From Pseudomonas sp. WJP1 (GTDB lineage: Bacteria > Pseudomonadota > Gammaproteobacteria > Pseudomonadales > Pseudomonadaceae), in the NCBI RefSeq assembly GCF_028471945.1, contig NZ_CP110128.1, positions 6,785,001-6,849,000 on the forward strand: a stretch of 64,000 bases of DNA, written 5' to 3'. Position 1 is the stretch's first letter, and each line of letters opens with the position of its first letter. This document shows, piece by piece, positions 49,457-59,628 of the stretch. The notes beneath the pieces were generated by a model. That model was not told the DNA's origin, made no database searches, and saw only the letters and a list, made by a program, of their open reading frames with translations. Made by a program: the position numbers and the translations under genes.

Positions 49457-52303
49457 ATGACCCGCACCCATGAAATCCGCCCCGATCTGGACGAGGGAAT
49501 TGACCGCAAGGTGCTCAGCCAGCTGCGCGCACGCTTCCTCAAGCTCAACGAGGGGCGCATGGCGCGTGCCATGGATGGGTTATCGACGCGCCAGCAAGGG
49601 GTATTGAACCTCCTGCCGCTGTTCTTCCATGTCAACCATCCGCTGCTGCCGGGTTACGTTTCGGGCAGCACGCCTGCCGGGCTGTCGAATTTCGAGCCGG
49701 ATGCCAGCGTCCTCGCCGAAGCCCAGCGCCTGACCCGTTCCTTTTCCTATAAGCCGCGCCACGGCAACAATCCACCCCGGCCGATTCACGGCCTGTTCCT
49801 GATGGGCAGCCTCGGCACCCTGGCTCAAGCCGACCAGAGCGATATGGACGTGTGGGTCTGTCACAGCCCGGACCTGAGCGAAAACGAGCTCACCGAATTG
49901 CGCAGGAAGTGCCAACTGCTCGAAGCCTGGGCTGCCAGCCAGGGTGCCGAGGCGCACTTCTTCCTGATCGACCCGATCCGCTTCGTACGGGGTGAGCGCG
50001 ACAGTCAGCTGAGTTCGGAAGACTGCGGCACCACCCAGCATTACTTGCTGCTGGACGAGTTTTATCGCACTGCGATCTGGCTGGCAGGACGGACGCCTAT
50101 CTGGTGGCTGGTGCCGGTGTATGAGGAAGCCAACTATGAGCGGTACACCCACACACTGACCTCCAAGCGCTTCATCCGCGCCGACGAAACCCTGGACCTG
50201 GGCCACCTGGCCCGCATTCCGCCCGGGGAATTCATTGGTGCGGGGCTCTGGCAGCTGTTCAAGGGCATCGAGTCGCCATACAAATCGGTGCTCAAACTCC
50301 TGCTGACCGAGGTGTACGCCAGCGAACACCCCAGCGTCCAATGCCTGAGCCTGCGCTTCAAACAGGCGGTGTTCGCCAACCGGCTCGACCTTGATGAGCT
50401 GGACCCGTATGTCGTGGTTTATCGGCGCATCGCGGAGTACCTCATCGCCCGCAACGAACCGGAGCGGCTGGAGCTGGTGCGCCGAGCGCTCTACCTGAAG
50501 GTCAATCGCAAACTCACCGGCAGCGGCGCACGCAACCAGGGCTGGCAACGCTCGTTGCTTGAGCGCCTGGCCCGCGAATGGCAATGGGACCAGCGCCAAT
50601 TGGCCCTACTCGACAGCCGCAGCCAGTGGAAAGTCCGCCAGGTCATCTCGGAGCGCCGGGCCCTGGTCAACGAACTGAATTTCAGCTATCGCTTCCTGAC
50701 CCAGTTTGCCCGCCACGAACAAACCATCAGCCCGATCAACAAGCGCGACCTCAGCGTGCTGGGTCGACGCCTGTATGCGGCCTTCGAGCGCAAGGCGGAC
50801 AAGGTCGAGTTCATCAACCCCGGCATCGCCCCGGACCTGGCCGAAGACACTCTGACGCTGGTGTACGCGCCGAGCAGGAAAGAACCGGAGCAAAGCCAGT
50901 GGGGCTTGTACAACGGCAGCCTGACCGCCCTTGAGTGGGAACATTTCGCGCCGATCAAACGCAGTCGCCATTTGCTCGAGCTGCTCGCCTGGTGCCACCG
51001 CAACGGCGTGATCGACAGCAGCACCCGCCTGGCCTTGCACCCTGGCAGCAGCGACCTGAGCGAATTCGAGCTATTCAACCTGCTTGGCAGCCTGCAACAG
51101 AGCATTCCCCTGCCTCTGCCGACCGTCGCCGAAGAACTCCTGTTGCGTGCCAGCGTGCCCAGCGAGGTGCTGATCCTGGTCAACGTTGGCATTGATCCGC
51201 TCAAGCACCACCGCGACCTGAACATCCTGATGACCACCGAGCGCACCGACTCCTTGAGCTACGCAGGCGTTAGGGAAAACCTGGTGCTGACCCTGGATCA
51301 GGTCACGCGCAACAGCTGGAACGAAGTGCTGGTCAGTCGCTACGACGGTCCCCATGCCCTGCTCGATTGCCTGCGCGACTATCTCAACGCCCTGCCTGGC
51401 GGGCCGCGACAACCCAGGTTAAGAGTGCGTTGTTTCTGCCACAACCGCGCACAATTCATCGCCCAGCGCGTCGAAGACATTCTCGACACCGCGCAGAACC
51501 TGCTGCTGAGTAATCTCAACCACCGCTACCTGATTCAGGTCCAGCAGCATTACCACGTACTGGAACTGATACCCGGCCAGGTCAAACACATCGCGCTGGA
51601 CACCCTGCCGGCACTGCTCGACTACCTCGGTGAAGAACGGGCGAGCTACAGCCCGTTGCACCTGGACCCGATGGCACTGGACGACCAGGACCTGGCGCTG
51701 CTGCTGCCCATGGGTCGACCGGACTGCATCCAGGTGTTCTACCGGGTCAACGAAGCGCAGGCCGACCTGTACGTGCTCGATGAATTCAATGCCCTGTGGC
51801 AGCAGCGCCTGCCGTGGCATGACGAGCACAGCCTGCTGGTGCCGTTGCAGCGTTTCCTGCAATCGATCCAGTACCGGCGCGACGCCGCGCTGCCGATGGA
51901 CACGGCCCAGCCTGCGAGCCTGGACACCCTGTACTACCAACTGCTGCCTTCAGGCGCAGGCCGGGCGCGCCGGATGGATGCCCGACCGGCACCGCAAACC
52001 CCGGCCAACAAACCCTTCTATGACGTACAGGCGATCGTCGGCAAAGCCGCGCCGGGCAAGGTACAGGTCACGTTGTATTGCAATCAGCGGGAGTTTTCCG
52101 AGCTGGAACATGGCGACCAGCTGTTCAGCGTGGTCGCCCGGGAAATCGTCGAGCAACGCCGCGAGACCGAACGCTACCGCTGCTACATCACCGATCTGGA
52201 CCTTTCAGGCCTGCTCGGTGATGGTCAGGGGTCAAGCAATCTGTATCTGCGCTACAAGACCGACCTGGAGCGCGCATTGAACGAGGCGCTCGAACAGGTC
52301 TGA
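49457..52303 (+). CDS. cyaA: Class I adenylate cyclase
   Basis: A 948-residue enzyme making cAMP from ATP. The N-terminal catalytic part has the nucleotidyltransferase motif FLMGSLGTLAQADQSDMDVWVC (about residues 113-135, GS...DxD). The HYLLLDEFYRTAIWLAGRTPIWWLVP segment is also typical of class I cyclases. The large C-terminal half is regulatory. The 193-nt gap before it holds no gene. Its stop lies 8 nt from the convergent rnk stop. Confidence 0.95.
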   Translation: MTRTHEIRPDLDEGIDRKVLSQLRARFLKLNEGRMARAMDGLSTRQQGVLNLLPLFFHVNHPLLPGYVSGSTPAGLSNFEPDASVLAEAQRLTRSFSYKPRHGNNPPRPIHGLFLMGSLGTLAQADQSDMDVWVCHSPDLSENELTELRRKCQLLEAWAASQGAEAHFFLIDPIRFVRGERDSQLSSEDCGTTQHYLLLDEFYRTAIWLAGRTPIWWLVPVYEEANYERYTHTLTSKRFIRADETLDLGHLARIPPGEFIGAGLWQLFKGIESPYKSVLKLLLTEVYASEHPSVQCLSLRFKQAVFANRLDLDELDPYVVVYRRIAEYLIARNEPERLELVRRALYLKVNRKLTGSGARNQGWQRSLLERLAREWQWDQRQLALLDSRSQWKVRQVISERRALVNELNFSYRFLTQFARHEQTISPINKRDLSVLGRRLYAAFERKADKVEFINPGIAPDLAEDTLTLVYAPSRKEPEQSQWGLYNGSLTALEWEHFAPIKRSRHLLELLAWCHRNGVIDSSTRLALHPGSSDLSEFELFNLLGSLQQSIPLPLPTVAEELLLRASVPSEVLILVNVGIDPLKHHRDLNILMTTERTDSLSYAGVRENLVLTLDQVTRNSWNEVLVSRYDGPHALLDCLRDYLNALPGGPRQPRLRVRCFCHNRAQFIAQRVEDILDTAQNLLLSNLNHRYLIQVQQHYHVLELIPGQVKHIALDTLPALLDYLGEERASYSPLHLDPMALDDQDLALLLPMGRPDCIQVFYRVNEAQADLYVLDEFNALWQQRLPWHDEHSLLVPLQRFLQSIQYRRDAALPMDTAQPASLDTLYYQLLPSGAGRARRMDARPAPQTPANKPFYDVQAIVGKAAPGKVQVTLYCNQREFSELEHGDQLFSVVAREIVEQRRETERYRCYITDLDLSGLLGDGQGSSNLYLRYKTDLERALNEALEQV

Positions 52304-52310
52304 GGCGGGG

Positions 52311-52721
52311 TCAAACGTTGTAGTCGCCGCCGTTGGCTGGCTGCGATTCGACTTCAAGCAGGGTCAGTTTCAACGTCTTGCCGCCCGGGGCTGGCCAGTC
52401 GATGTGCTGGCCGACTTTCAGGCCCAGCAACGCGCTGCCGACTGGCGCCAGAATGGAGATCTTGCCTTCATCGGCGTTGGCATCCTTCGGATACACCAGC
52501 GTCAGGTGGTAGTCCTTGCCACTGCCCTCTTCACGGCAGTGCACACGGGAATTCATGGTCACGACATCGGCGGGCACTTCATCGTGGCCGACCAGTGTAT
52601 CGGCGCGATCCAGTTCGGTTTGCAGCGCGATAACGCCCGGCAGCGTTTCGTCCAGGCTGTCGATCAGGCGCTCCAGACGTTGTACGTCCAGACGGGTAAG
52701 GGTGATGGAAGGTGCGGTCAT
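52311..52721 (-). CDS. rnk: Nucleoside diphosphate kinase regulator Rnk
   Basis: A 136-residue protein of the GreA/GreB C-terminal fold that binds RNA polymerase but lacks the Gre coiled coil. Start MTAPSITLTRLDVQRLERLIDSL at 52721. Conserved parts: VTMNSRVHCREEGSGKDYHLTLVYPKDANADEGKISILAPVGSALLGLKVGQHIDWP. In P. aeruginosa Rnk can substitute for AlgQ in control of Ndk and alginate. Located next to cyaA, as in P. aeruginosa. Confidence 0.94.
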   Translation of the reverse strand: MTAPSITLTRLDVQRLERLIDSLDETLPGVIALQTELDRADTLVGHDEVPADVVTMNSRVHCREEGSGKDYHLTLVYPKDANADEGKISILAPVGSALLGLKVGQHIDWPAPGGKTLKLTLLEVESQPANGGDYNV

Positions 52722-52758
52722 GATCAGGGCAGACTCCTTTCTTCTGCACGAAAAAAGC

Positions 52759-52787
52759 AAAACCCCGCCAGAAAAAGGCGGGGTTTT
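52759..52787. terminator. Rho-independent terminator between rnk and the DUF1289 gene
   Basis: Perfect stem AAAACCCCGCC / GGCGGGGTTTT with an AGAAAAA loop. It most likely ends the minus-strand cyaY-DUF1289 transcript before the rnk start. Confidence 0.85.
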
Positions 52788-52874
52788 CACAAGCCTCGGT
52801 GGGTTGAGGCGTACCCGGACACTATCACAGCTCAAAAAATATACAAGCCGCCACCGGCGTACGGCTCTGTGCCC

Positions 52875-53102
52875 CTACCGGGCATCGGCAGTGGTTTTGC
52901 GATGCGAGGCCTGGGCGCAGATCACCCGGCGGCGTTCGTCATCCGCCGAGCGCCATTCGCGGATGTCTTCGACATGGCGAAAACACCCGAGGCAGACCTT
53001 CTGCTCATCCAGCCGGCACACGCCGCTGCACGGCGAAGGGACTGCCGGGCTGACGTTGCTGTAAAGCGGCTTCGGAGGACGAGCGGGCGCAGTCTGGGTC
53101 AC
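52875..53102 (-). CDS. DUF1289 domain protein with four conserved cysteines
   Basis: A 75-residue protein with a GTG start at 53102, only 4 nt after the cyaY stop; no ATG exists in a better place. The core PSPCSGVCRLDEQKVCLGCFRHVEDIREW shows the CxxxC ... CxxC pattern of DUF1289, which probably binds a metal. Placement behind frataxin (cyaY) hints at iron or Fe-S handling; this is inference. Confidence 0.82.
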   Translation of the reverse strand: MTQTAPARPPKPLYSNVSPAVPSPCSGVCRLDEQKVCLGCFRHVEDIREWRSADDERRRVICAQASHRKTTADAR

Positions 53103-53106
53103 GACG

Positions 53107-53439
53107 TTACAGGCCTTCGAAATCGAGTTCGATGCCGGCTTGTTGCTTGACGATGCGCTCGAGCATTTCACCCAGCTGCTCTTCGCTCTTGTCGCACATC
53201 CAGCGCTCGCTTTCTTCGTCGTAGTCGAAGTGGAAGCCACCGGACACTGCCGCCAGCCACAACTGGCGCAGGGGCTCCTGGCGACTGAAGATCAACTGGC
53301 TGCCGCTTTCAAACTTCACGGTCAGCACGCCGGCCGAGCTTTCGAGATCGATATCCAGGTCGCTGTCGTCAAAGATGTCCTCCAACGTCTGCTGGGTGGC
53401 ATCGACCAGATCGTGGAAACGCGCTTCGGACAAACTCAT
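53107..53439 (-). CDS. cyaY: Frataxin-like iron donor/regulator CyaY
   Basis: A 110-residue protein that binds iron and tunes Fe-S cluster assembly. Start MSLSEARFHDLVDATQQTLEDIFDDSDLDIDLESSAGVLTVKF; the acidic first helix is the iron-binding surface. The beta-sheet motif RQLWLAAVSGGFHFDYDEESERWMCDK is diagnostic. Normal length. It is the first gene of a two-gene unit with the DUF1289 gene. Confidence 0.95.
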   Translation of the reverse strand: MSLSEARFHDLVDATQQTLEDIFDDSDLDIDLESSAGVLTVKFESGSQLIFSRQEPLRQLWLAAVSGGFHFDYDEESERWMCDKSEEQLGEMLERIVKQQAGIELDFEGL

Positions 53440-53555
53440 TACGGCAACCTCAAAAAGTGTCTGATCAGGCTCAAGCGCCGCACGATACGGGCGAGCCCCG
53501 CTGATTGCAAAGGATAACGAATAAGCGCCCTGCCAGCACATCCAACACCGATCCC

Positions 53556-53644
53556 TGTGGGAGCGGGCTTGCCCGCGATGGGCCGGCAAATTCAACATCA
53601 ATATCGACTGAACCATCGCTATCGCGGGCAAGCCCGCTCCCACA
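53556..53644. repeat. REP doublet, class B, 89 nt
   Basis: Inverted arms TGTGGGAGCGGGCTTGCCCG, in the 317-nt divergent gap between cyaY and lptM. The rest of that gap holds only promoter-sized stretches. Confidence 0.9.
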
Positions 53645-53756
53645 GGTCTCGATGTGCTTGCGCGCAGGCCCGCCGGACGGGAGCCCCGTCGCATAGGCAA
53701 GCTGCCGGGTGGCCGGTATACTCCGGCGCAATTACTGCATTTTCAAGGATTTCGCC

Positions 53757-53939
53757 ATGAAGCGCCTGATCTCTTCCCTAGCCGCGCTCGCTTCGATCGT
53801 CGCTTTTGCCTGTTTGGTTTCAGCCTGTGGCCAAAAAGGCCCGCTGTACCTGCCCGATGAAGATCAGGACCCTGCAGAGCAAGCACAGTCCTCGCAAAAG
53901 CAGCCCTCCAAGTCGCACAAGCACGACGTCTACCAATAA
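53757..53939 (+). CDS. lptM: LPS translocon maturation chaperone LptM (YifL-type lipoprotein)
   Basis: A 60-residue outer-membrane lipoprotein. Start MKRLISSLAALASIVAFACL; lipobox VSAC with the lipidated cysteine at residue 24, followed by the family signature CGQKGPLYLP. The tail is Gln/Ser/Lys-rich. LptM helps form the disulfides of LptD in E. coli. It sits directly before lysA, as in other gamma-proteobacteria, 9 nt apart. Confidence 0.92.
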   Translation: MKRLISSLAALASIVAFACLVSACGQKGPLYLPDEDQDPAEQAQSSQKQPSKSHKHDVYQ

Positions 53940-53948
53940 GGGAACATC

Positions 53949-55196
53949 ATGGACGCTTTTAACTACCGTGACGGTGAACTGTTCGCGGAAGGTGTTGCCC
54001 TGTCTGCTATCGCTGATCGCTTTGGTACACCGACCTACGTTTACTCGCGCGCGCACATCGAAGCCCAATACCTGGCGTATGCCGATGCCCTGGTTGGCAT
54101 GCCTCACCTGGTTTGCTTTGCAGTCAAGGCCAACTCCAACCTGGGTGTACTGAATGTCCTGGCGCGCCTGGGTGCCGGTTTCGACATCGTTTCCCGTGGC
54201 GAACTGGAACGTGTGCTGGCCGCTGGCGGCAGCGCCGACAAGATCGTGTTCTCCGGCGTTGGCAAGACCCGCGACGACATGCGTCGTGCGCTGGAAGTCG
54301 GCGTGCACTGCTTCAACGTCGAGTCCACTGACGAGCTGGAGCGCCTGCAAGTGGTGGCGGCCGAGCTGGGTGTTCGGGCGCCGATCTCGCTGCGCGTCAA
54401 CCCGGACGTCGATGCCGGTACTCACCCGTACATCTCCACCGGTCTAAAAGAGAACAAGTTCGGCATCGCCATCGCCGACGCCGAAGACGTGTATGTGCGT
54501 GCCGCGCAGCTGCCGAACCTGGAAGTGGTCGGCGTCGATTGCCATATCGGTTCGCAACTGACCACCCTGCCACCGTTCATCGATGCCCTCGACCGCCTGC
54601 TGGGCCTGGTCGACCGCCTTGGCGACTGCGGCATCTACCTGCGCCACATCGACCTCGGTGGCGGCCTGGGTGTGCGTTATCGCGATGAAGAGCCGCCATT
54701 GGCCGCCGACTACATCAAGGCCGTGCGCGAGCGTCTTGACGGTCGCGATCTGGCACTGGTGTTCGAACCGGGCCGCTTCATCGTCGCCAACGCCGGCGTG
54801 CTGCTGACCCAGGTCGAGTACCTCAAGCACACCGAACACAAAGACTTCGCCATCGTCGACGCGGCGATGAACGACCTGATCCGCCCGGCGCTGTACCAGG
54901 CCTGGATGGACGTCACCGCCGTGCGCCCGCGCACTACCGCTGCCCGCCCCTACGACATCGTCGGGCCGATCTGCGAGACCGGCGACTTCCTGGCCAAGGA
55001 GCGTGAGCTTGCGCTGGAAGAAGGCGACCTGCTGGCCGTGCATTCGGCCGGTGCCTATGGGTTTGTCATGAGCTCCAACTACAACACCCGCGGCCGCGCT
55101 GCTGAAGTGTTGGTGGACGGTGATCAGGCATTTGAAGTGCGTCGCCGTGAGACGGTAGCCGAGTTGTTCGCTGGCGAAAGCCTGCTGCCGGAGTAA
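53949..55196 (+). CDS. lysA: Diaminopimelate decarboxylase
   Basis: A 415-residue PLP enzyme that makes lysine from meso-diaminopimelate. The PLP-binding lysine is K60 ([15 protein letters not shown]). Further motifs: [28 protein letters not shown], and GPICETGDF with the active-site cysteine near the C-terminus. Ribosome site AAGGGAAC upstream. First enzyme gene of a lysA-dapF unit; dapF follows 4 nt later. Confidence 0.96.
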   Translation: MDAFNYRDGELFAEGVALSAIADRFGTPTYVYSRAHIEAQYLAYADALVGMPHLVCFAVKANSNLGVLNVLARLGAGFDIVSRGELERVLAAGGSADKIVFSGVGKTRDDMRRALEVGVHCFNVESTDELERLQVVAAELGVRAPISLRVNPDVDAGTHPYISTGLKENKFGIAIADAEDVYVRAAQLPNLEVVGVDCHIGSQLTTLPPFIDALDRLLGLVDRLGDCGIYLRHIDLGGGLGVRYRDEEPPLAADYIKAVRERLDGRDLALVFEPGRFIVANAGVLLTQVEYLKHTEHKDFAIVDAAMNDLIRPALYQAWMDVTAVRPRTTAARPYDIVGPICETGDFLAKERELALEEGDLLAVHSAGAYGFVMSSNYNTRGRAAEVLVDGDQAFEVRRRETVAELFAGESLLPE

Positions 55197-55200
55197 AACC

Positions 55201-56031
55201 ATGCTGCTGCGTTTTACCAAGATGCACGGCCTGGGCAATGACTTCATGGTCCTCGACCTGGTCAGCCAGCACGCGCATATTCTGCCCAAGCATGCAAAGC
55301 TTTGGGGTGATCGACACACCGGCATCGGTTTCGACCAGTTGCTGATCGTCGAAGCCCCGAGCAACCCGGACGTGGACTTCCGCTATCGGATCTTCAACTC
55401 CGACGGCTCCGAAGTGGAACAGTGCGGCAACGGTGCGCGCTGTTTCGCCCGTTTTGTGCTCGACAAGCGCCTGACCGCGAAACGGCAGATCCGTGTCGAG
55501 ACCAAAAGCGGCATCATTGAGCTGGATGTCCGCAACGACGGCCAGATCGGCGTGAACATGGGCGCGCCGCGCCTGGTGCCGGCCGATATTCCGTTCCAGG
55601 CGCCGGAACAGGCCCTGAGTTACCAGGTTGATGTCGACGGCACACCGGTCGAGCTGGCAGCCGTGTCCATGGGTAACCCCCACGCCGTGTTGCGGGTCAG
55701 CGACATCAACAATGCACCGGTGCATGAACTGGGGCCGAAAATCGAACATCACCCGCGCTTCCCGGCACGGGTCAATGTCGGTTTTCTCCAGGTCATCGAC
55801 CGGGGCCGCGCGCAGTTGCGCGTCTGGGAGCGCGGGGCCGGGGAAACCCAGGCCTGCGGTACCGGCGCCTGTGCTGCGGCGGTGGCCGCGATCAGCCAGG
55901 GGTGGATGGATTCGCCGCTATTGATCGACCTGCCCGGCGGGCGCCTGTCCATTGAATGGGCAGGCCCTGGCCAACCGGTCATGATGACCGGCCCGGCAGT
56001 ACGCGTATACGAAGGACAAGTACGTCTTTGA
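55201..56031 (+). CDS. dapF: Diaminopimelate epimerase
   Basis: A 276-residue enzyme that interconverts LL- and meso-diaminopimelate using two cysteines. They are C75 ([10 protein letters not shown]) and C219 ([10 protein letters not shown]). N-terminus [19 protein letters not shown] is standard. Together with lysA it covers the last steps of lysine and supplies peptidoglycan precursor. The DUF484 gene follows 13 nt later. Confidence 0.96.
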   Translation: MLLRFTKMHGLGNDFMVLDLVSQHAHILPKHAKLWGDRHTGIGFDQLLIVEAPSNPDVDFRYRIFNSDGSEVEQCGNGARCFARFVLDKRLTAKRQIRVETKSGIIELDVRNDGQIGVNMGAPRLVPADIPFQAPEQALSYQVDVDGTPVELAAVSMGNPHAVLRVSDINNAPVHELGPKIEHHPRFPARVNVGFLQVIDRGRAQLRVWERGAGETQACGTGACAAAVAAISQGWMDSPLLIDLPGGRLSIEWAGPGQPVMMTGPAVRVYEGQVRL

Positions 56032-56044
56032 GTGAGCCAAAGCC

Positions 56045-56770
56045 ATGACCGATAAGCCCCAGGTACCCGCCCGACAGCCCGACGAATCAGCGTCCGAAAG
56101 CCTGGAGGCGGCGGCGATTGCCGCGTACCTGGAGGCTCATCCGGACTTCTTCGTCGAACACGAAGAACTGCTGCCGGCCTTGCGCATTCCCCATCGACGT
56201 GGCGACACCGTGTCCCTGGTCGAACGCCAGATGACCATCCTGCGGGATCGCAACATCGAATTGCGCCACCGCCTCTCGCACTTGATGGATGTGGCACGCG
56301 ACAACGACCGCCTCTTCGACAAGACCCGCCGCCTGATCCTTGCGCTGATGGATGCCAACACCCTGGAAGACGTGGTGATGTGCGTCGAAGACAGCCTGCG
56401 CCAGGACTTCCAGGTGCCCTTCGTCAGTCTCATCCTGCTGGGCGACAATCCCATGCCAGTTGGCCGCTGGGTCACCCACGCCGAGGCACAAGTGGCCATT
56501 GGCGGCTTGCTGCAGGAAGAAAAGAGCGTCAGCGGCACCCTGCGCGAGCATGAACTGGACTTTCTGTTCGGCGAAGAACAGCGCAAGCAGATCGGCTCCA
56601 CTGCCGTCGTTGCCATCAGTCACCAAGGCATCCACGGCATCCTGGCCATCGCCAGCCGTGATCCACAGCACTACAAGAGCTCGGTGGGCACGCTGTTTTT
56701 GAGCTACATCGCGGAAGTCATGGGTCGCGTGCTGCCACGGCTCAACAGCTCCCTGCGCTCGGTACGCTGA
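56045..56770 (+). CDS. DUF484 family protein, GAF-like
   Basis: A 241-residue protein. A helical N-terminus ([49 protein letters not shown]) leads through a coiled coil to a GAF-like domain. The DUF484-xerC pairing is widely conserved. The function is unknown; the GAF-like fold suggests ligand binding or a partner role for XerC. Stop and the following xerC GTG are 1 nt apart. Confidence 0.88.
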   Translation: MTDKPQVPARQPDESASESLEAAAIAAYLEAHPDFFVEHEELLPALRIPHRRGDTVSLVERQMTILRDRNIELRHRLSHLMDVARDNDRLFDKTRRLILALMDANTLEDVVMCVEDSLRQDFQVPFVSLILLGDNPMPVGRWVTHAEAQVAIGGLLQEEKSVSGTLREHELDFLFGEEQRKQIGSTAVVAISHQGIHGILAIASRDPQHYKSSVGTLFLSYIAEVMGRVLPRLNSSLRSVR

Positions 56771-56771
56771 G

Positions 56772-57671
56772 GTGGAACGGCAACTGGACGCTTACTGCGA
56801 ACACCTGCGCAGTGAGCGGCAGGTGTCGCCGCACACGCTATCGGCCTATCGCCGCGACCTCGACAAAGTGCTGGACTGGTGTGTCAAGCAGAACATCGGC
56901 AGTTGGGCGGCCCTCGACATCCAGCGCCTGCGCAGCCTGGTCGCCCGCCTGCACTCACAAGGCCAATCGTCCCGTAGCCTGGCGCGCCTGCTGTCGGCCG
57001 TCCGCGGGCTATATCACTACCTGAACCGCGAAGGCCTCTGCGACCACGACCCTGCCAACGGCCTGGCACCGCCCAAGGGCGAACGTCGCTTGCCGAAAAC
57101 CCTCGATACCGACCGTGCGCTGCAACTGCTTGAAGGTGGCGTTGAGGACGACTTCCTGGCGCGCCGGGATCAGGCGATCCTTGAACTGTTTTACTCCTCC
57201 GGGCTGCGCCTGTCGGAGCTGACCGGGCTCAATCTCGACCAGCTGGATCTGGCGGACGGCATGGTTCAGGTGCACGGCAAGGGCAGCAAAACCCGTCTGT
57301 TGCCAGTGGGCGCAAAAGCCCGCGAGGCGCTGGAACAGTGGCTGCCACTGCGGGCCTTGGCCAATCCGGCGGACGATGCGGTGTTTGTCAGCCAGCAAGG
57401 CCGGCGTTTGGGACCACGGGCTATCCAGCTGCGGGTCAAGGCCGCGGGCGAACGCGAACTGGGGCAAAACCTGCACCCGCACATGTTGCGACACTCTTTC
57501 GCCAGTCACATGCTGGAGTCCTCCCAGGACCTGCGGGCGGTGCAGGAACTGCTCGGCCACTCGGATATCAAGACCACCCAGATCTACACCCACCTGGATT
57601 TCCAGCACCTGGCAACCGTCTACGACAGCGCCCATCCACGGGCCAAACGCATTAAGGGCGACGATTCATGA
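56772..57671 (+). CDS. xerC: Tyrosine recombinase XerC
   Basis: A 299-residue site-specific recombinase that, with XerD, resolves chromosome dimers at dif. GTG start right after the DUF484 stop. All six catalytic residues are present: R146, K170, H237, R240, H263 and the nucleophile Y272 (TTQIYTHLD). The N-terminal SAM-like domain covers about residues 1-90. The gene is known as sss in P. aeruginosa. It overlaps the HAD gene by 4 nt. Confidence 0.95.
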   Translation: MERQLDAYCEHLRSERQVSPHTLSAYRRDLDKVLDWCVKQNIGSWAALDIQRLRSLVARLHSQGQSSRSLARLLSAVRGLYHYLNREGLCDHDPANGLAPPKGERRLPKTLDTDRALQLLEGGVEDDFLARRDQAILELFYSSGLRLSELTGLNLDQLDLADGMVQVHGKGSKTRLLPVGAKAREALEQWLPLRALANPADDAVFVSQQGRRLGPRAIQLRVKAAGERELGQNLHPHMLRHSFASHMLESSQDLRAVQELLGHSDIKTTQIYTHLDFQHLATVYDSAHPRAKRIKGDDS

Positions 57672-58375
57672 CTCTCCAACTGATCACTTTCGACCTCGAT
57701 GACACCCTGTGGGACACCGCCCCGGTGATCGTCAGCGCCGAAGCCGTATTGCGTGAATGGCTGACTGAACATGCGCCCAACCTGGGTGCTGTTCCGGTGG
57801 AACATTTGTGGGCCATTCGCGAACGCATCCTGAGCATCGAACCGGCACTCAAACACCGCATCAGCGCCTTGCGTCGTCGCGTGTTGTTTCAAGCGCTAGA
57901 AGAAGCCGGGTACGCCCACGCCGAGGCGTCGGACCTGGCCGATCAAAGTTTCGAAGTGTTCCTGCATGCCCGGCACCAGCTGGAAATCTTCCCGGAGGTG
58001 CAACCCACCCTCCAGGCACTGGCCAACCATTACACCCTCGGCGTGGTCACCAACGGCAACGCCGATGTGCGCCGCCTGGGGCTGGCGGACTACTTCAAGT
58101 TTGCGTTGTGCGCCGAAGACATCGGCATCGCCAAGCCCGATGCGCGGCTGTTCCACGAAGCCTTGCTGCGCGGTGGTGCAACCCCTGGGACGGCCGTGCA
58201 TATCGGTGACCATCCGGGGGACGACATTGCCGGTGCGCAGCAGGCAGGACTGCGGGCGATCTGGTTCAACCCGGCGGGCAAGGTCTGGGAGGCCGAGCGT
58301 TTGCCGGATGCCGAGATCCGCAGCCTGACGGAGCTGCCGGCGTTGTTGGCGCAGTGGAATTCAGTTTCGGCCTGA
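57668..58375 (+). CDS. HAD family hydrolase (YigB-like)
   Basis: A 235-residue phosphatase-like enzyme. Motif [11 protein letters not shown] at the start, motif [15 protein letters not shown], motif III Lys in [11 protein letters not shown], motif [19 protein letters not shown]. The neighbourhood dapF-DUF484-xerC-yigB parallels E. coli, where YigB hydrolyses FMN and related phosphates. Overlaps xerC by 4 nt; last gene of the cluster. Confidence 0.92.
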   Translation: MTLQLITFDLDDTLWDTAPVIVSAEAVLREWLTEHAPNLGAVPVEHLWAIRERILSIEPALKHRISALRRRVLFQALEEAGYAHAEASDLADQSFEVFLHARHQLEIFPEVQPTLQALANHYTLGVVTNGNADVRRLGLADYFKFALCAEDIGIAKPDARLFHEALLRGGATPGTAVHIGDHPGDDIAGAQQAGLRAIWFNPAGKVWEAERLPDAEIRSLTELPALLAQWNSVSA

Positions 58376-58385
58376 CACCAAACCC

Positions 58386-58475
58386 TGTAGGAGTGAGCCT
58401 GCTCGCGATGAGGCAAGCACATCCACCATTGATGTCGCCTGACCCACCGCCATCGCGAGCAGGCTCACTCCTACA
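58386..58475. repeat. REP doublet, class A variant, 90 nt
   Basis: Arms read GTAGGAGTGAGCCTGCTCGC, with the same change (GAGTGAG) compensated in the opposite arm (CTCACTC), so base pairing was kept. Confidence 0.9.
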
Positions 58476-58513
58476 ATGGCTTGTGCCAAGCCTGATGTTT
58501 TGTTTCAGGCATG

Positions 58514-58542
58514 AAAAAGCCCGCAGCGACGGCGGGCTTTTT
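58514..58542. terminator. Rho-independent terminator of sutA
   Basis: AAAAAGCCCGC / GCGGGCTTTTT stem, 20 nt past the sutA stop; could serve both directions. Confidence 0.85.
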
Positions 58543-58561
58543 CAGCAAGCGTGCAGCAGGC

Positions 58562-58885
58562 TCAGATAGGCCGGCTGCCGTACTTGTTGTCAGGCTTCTT
58601 GGGAGGATCGGCGACCACATTGGCCTCCACTTCCTGCACCTTGCCACCACGAGCCAGGAACTCTTCCATGGCCTTGGCCAGGGCGTCGCGTTCCTTGTTC
58701 TTGGCTTCGACACTCGGCAGCTCATCAACCGATACCGCTGCCTTGGCTTTGCCTTTGGCGGTCGGAACGGGGGCATCACCGCCGTCGTCTTCAGCGACGT
58801 CTTCCGCCGCTGCTTCCAGACCTTCTTCGGTTTCGTCGTCGTCGCCTACTTCGAGGTCGTCGTTTTCCAGATCATCGTCGCTCAT
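58562..58885 (-). CDS. sutA: RNA polymerase-associated regulator SutA
   Basis: A 107-residue acidic protein. The first 45 residues are almost all Asp, Glu, Gly and Ala (MSDDDLENDDLEVGDDDETEEG) and probably disordered. A helix follows (ELPSVEAKNKERDALAKAMEEFLARGGKVQEVEANVV), and the basic tail ends DPPKKPDNKYGSRPI. This matches SutA of P. aeruginosa, which binds RNA polymerase and supports ribosomal gene expression during slow growth. Its place next to yjbQ and amtB also fits. Confidence 0.9.
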   Translation of the reverse strand: MSDDDLENDDLEVGDDDETEEGLEAAAEDVAEDDGGDAPVPTAKGKAKAAVSVDELPSVEAKNKERDALAKAMEEFLARGGKVQEVEANVVADPPKKPDNKYGSRPI

Positions 58886-58986
58886 GTTCTACCTCATGAC
58901 TTGCGAAAAGCAGATTAGTTATAGCCCAGCTTTGCCCTCTGTCGAAGGCCGCCGGAAAAAAATCAACAGCCGCTGCTGACCAGCGG

Positions 58987-59412
58987 TTATGCCCCTTCAC
59001 CGTGCACGGTGGCGAGGACTTTACGGGCACCGCCGTGATCACGGTGCTCGCCCAGATAAACGCCTTGCCAGGTCCCTAATGCCAGTCGGCCCGCCGAAAT
59101 CGGCAAACTGAGCTGACAGCCAAGCACACTGGCCTTGAAGTGCGCCGGGAGGTCGTCCAGGCCTTCGTCGTTATGCTCATAGCCGTCTGTTCCTTGTGGG
59201 ATCAGACGATTGAAAAATCGTTCGAAGTCGCGACGGACCGCCGGATCGGCGTTCTCGTTGATGGTCAACGACGCCGAGGTATGCTGTATCCACAAATGCA
59301 ACAGACCGACCCGACACGCCTTGAGTTCAGGCAGGCCGGCGAGTAACTCGTCCGTTACCAGATGAAAGCCCCGGGGCCTCGCCCGAAGGGTTATCAGAGT
59401 CTGTTGCCACAT
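58987..59412 (-). CDS. YjbQ family protein (UPF0047)
   Basis: A 141-residue protein starting MWQQTLITLRARPRGFHLVTDEL at 59412; the frame continues upstream but without family similarity. Conserved core: LLHLWIQHTSASLTINENADPAVRRDFERFFNRLIP and GTWQGVYLGEHRDHG. YjbQ proteins show weak thiamine-phosphate synthase activity in vitro; the physiological role is open. Confidence 0.9.
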   Translation of the reverse strand: MWQQTLITLRARPRGFHLVTDELLAGLPELKACRVGLLHLWIQHTSASLTINENADPAVRRDFERFFNRLIPQGTDGYEHNDEGLDDLPAHFKASVLGCQLSLPISAGRLALGTWQGVYLGEHRDHGGARKVLATVHGEGA

Positions 59413-59583
59413 ACAGTTCTCCGCACGTCCGGGGCGCATTCTAGCGCGCTCTGGGAAAAAACAAAGGCCCTGATCATCCCTCATTCCTGTAAGCCTTCGG
59501 CCGTACAAATATACCCGACGCAAACATCGTAAAACCTGTAGGAAAAAACCTTTCAGCTCACCCTTCAATGACAAATTCCAGAC

Positions 59584-59608
59584 AAAAAAATGCCCGGCAA
59601 GCCGGGCA
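59584..59608 (-). terminator. Rho-independent terminator of glnK-amtB
   Basis: TGCCCGGC / GCCGGGCA stem with a 2-nt loop and seven T's on the minus strand, 21 nt after the amtB stop. Confidence 0.85.
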
Positions 59609-59628
59609 AGTTTTTTTCATGCGCGTGC

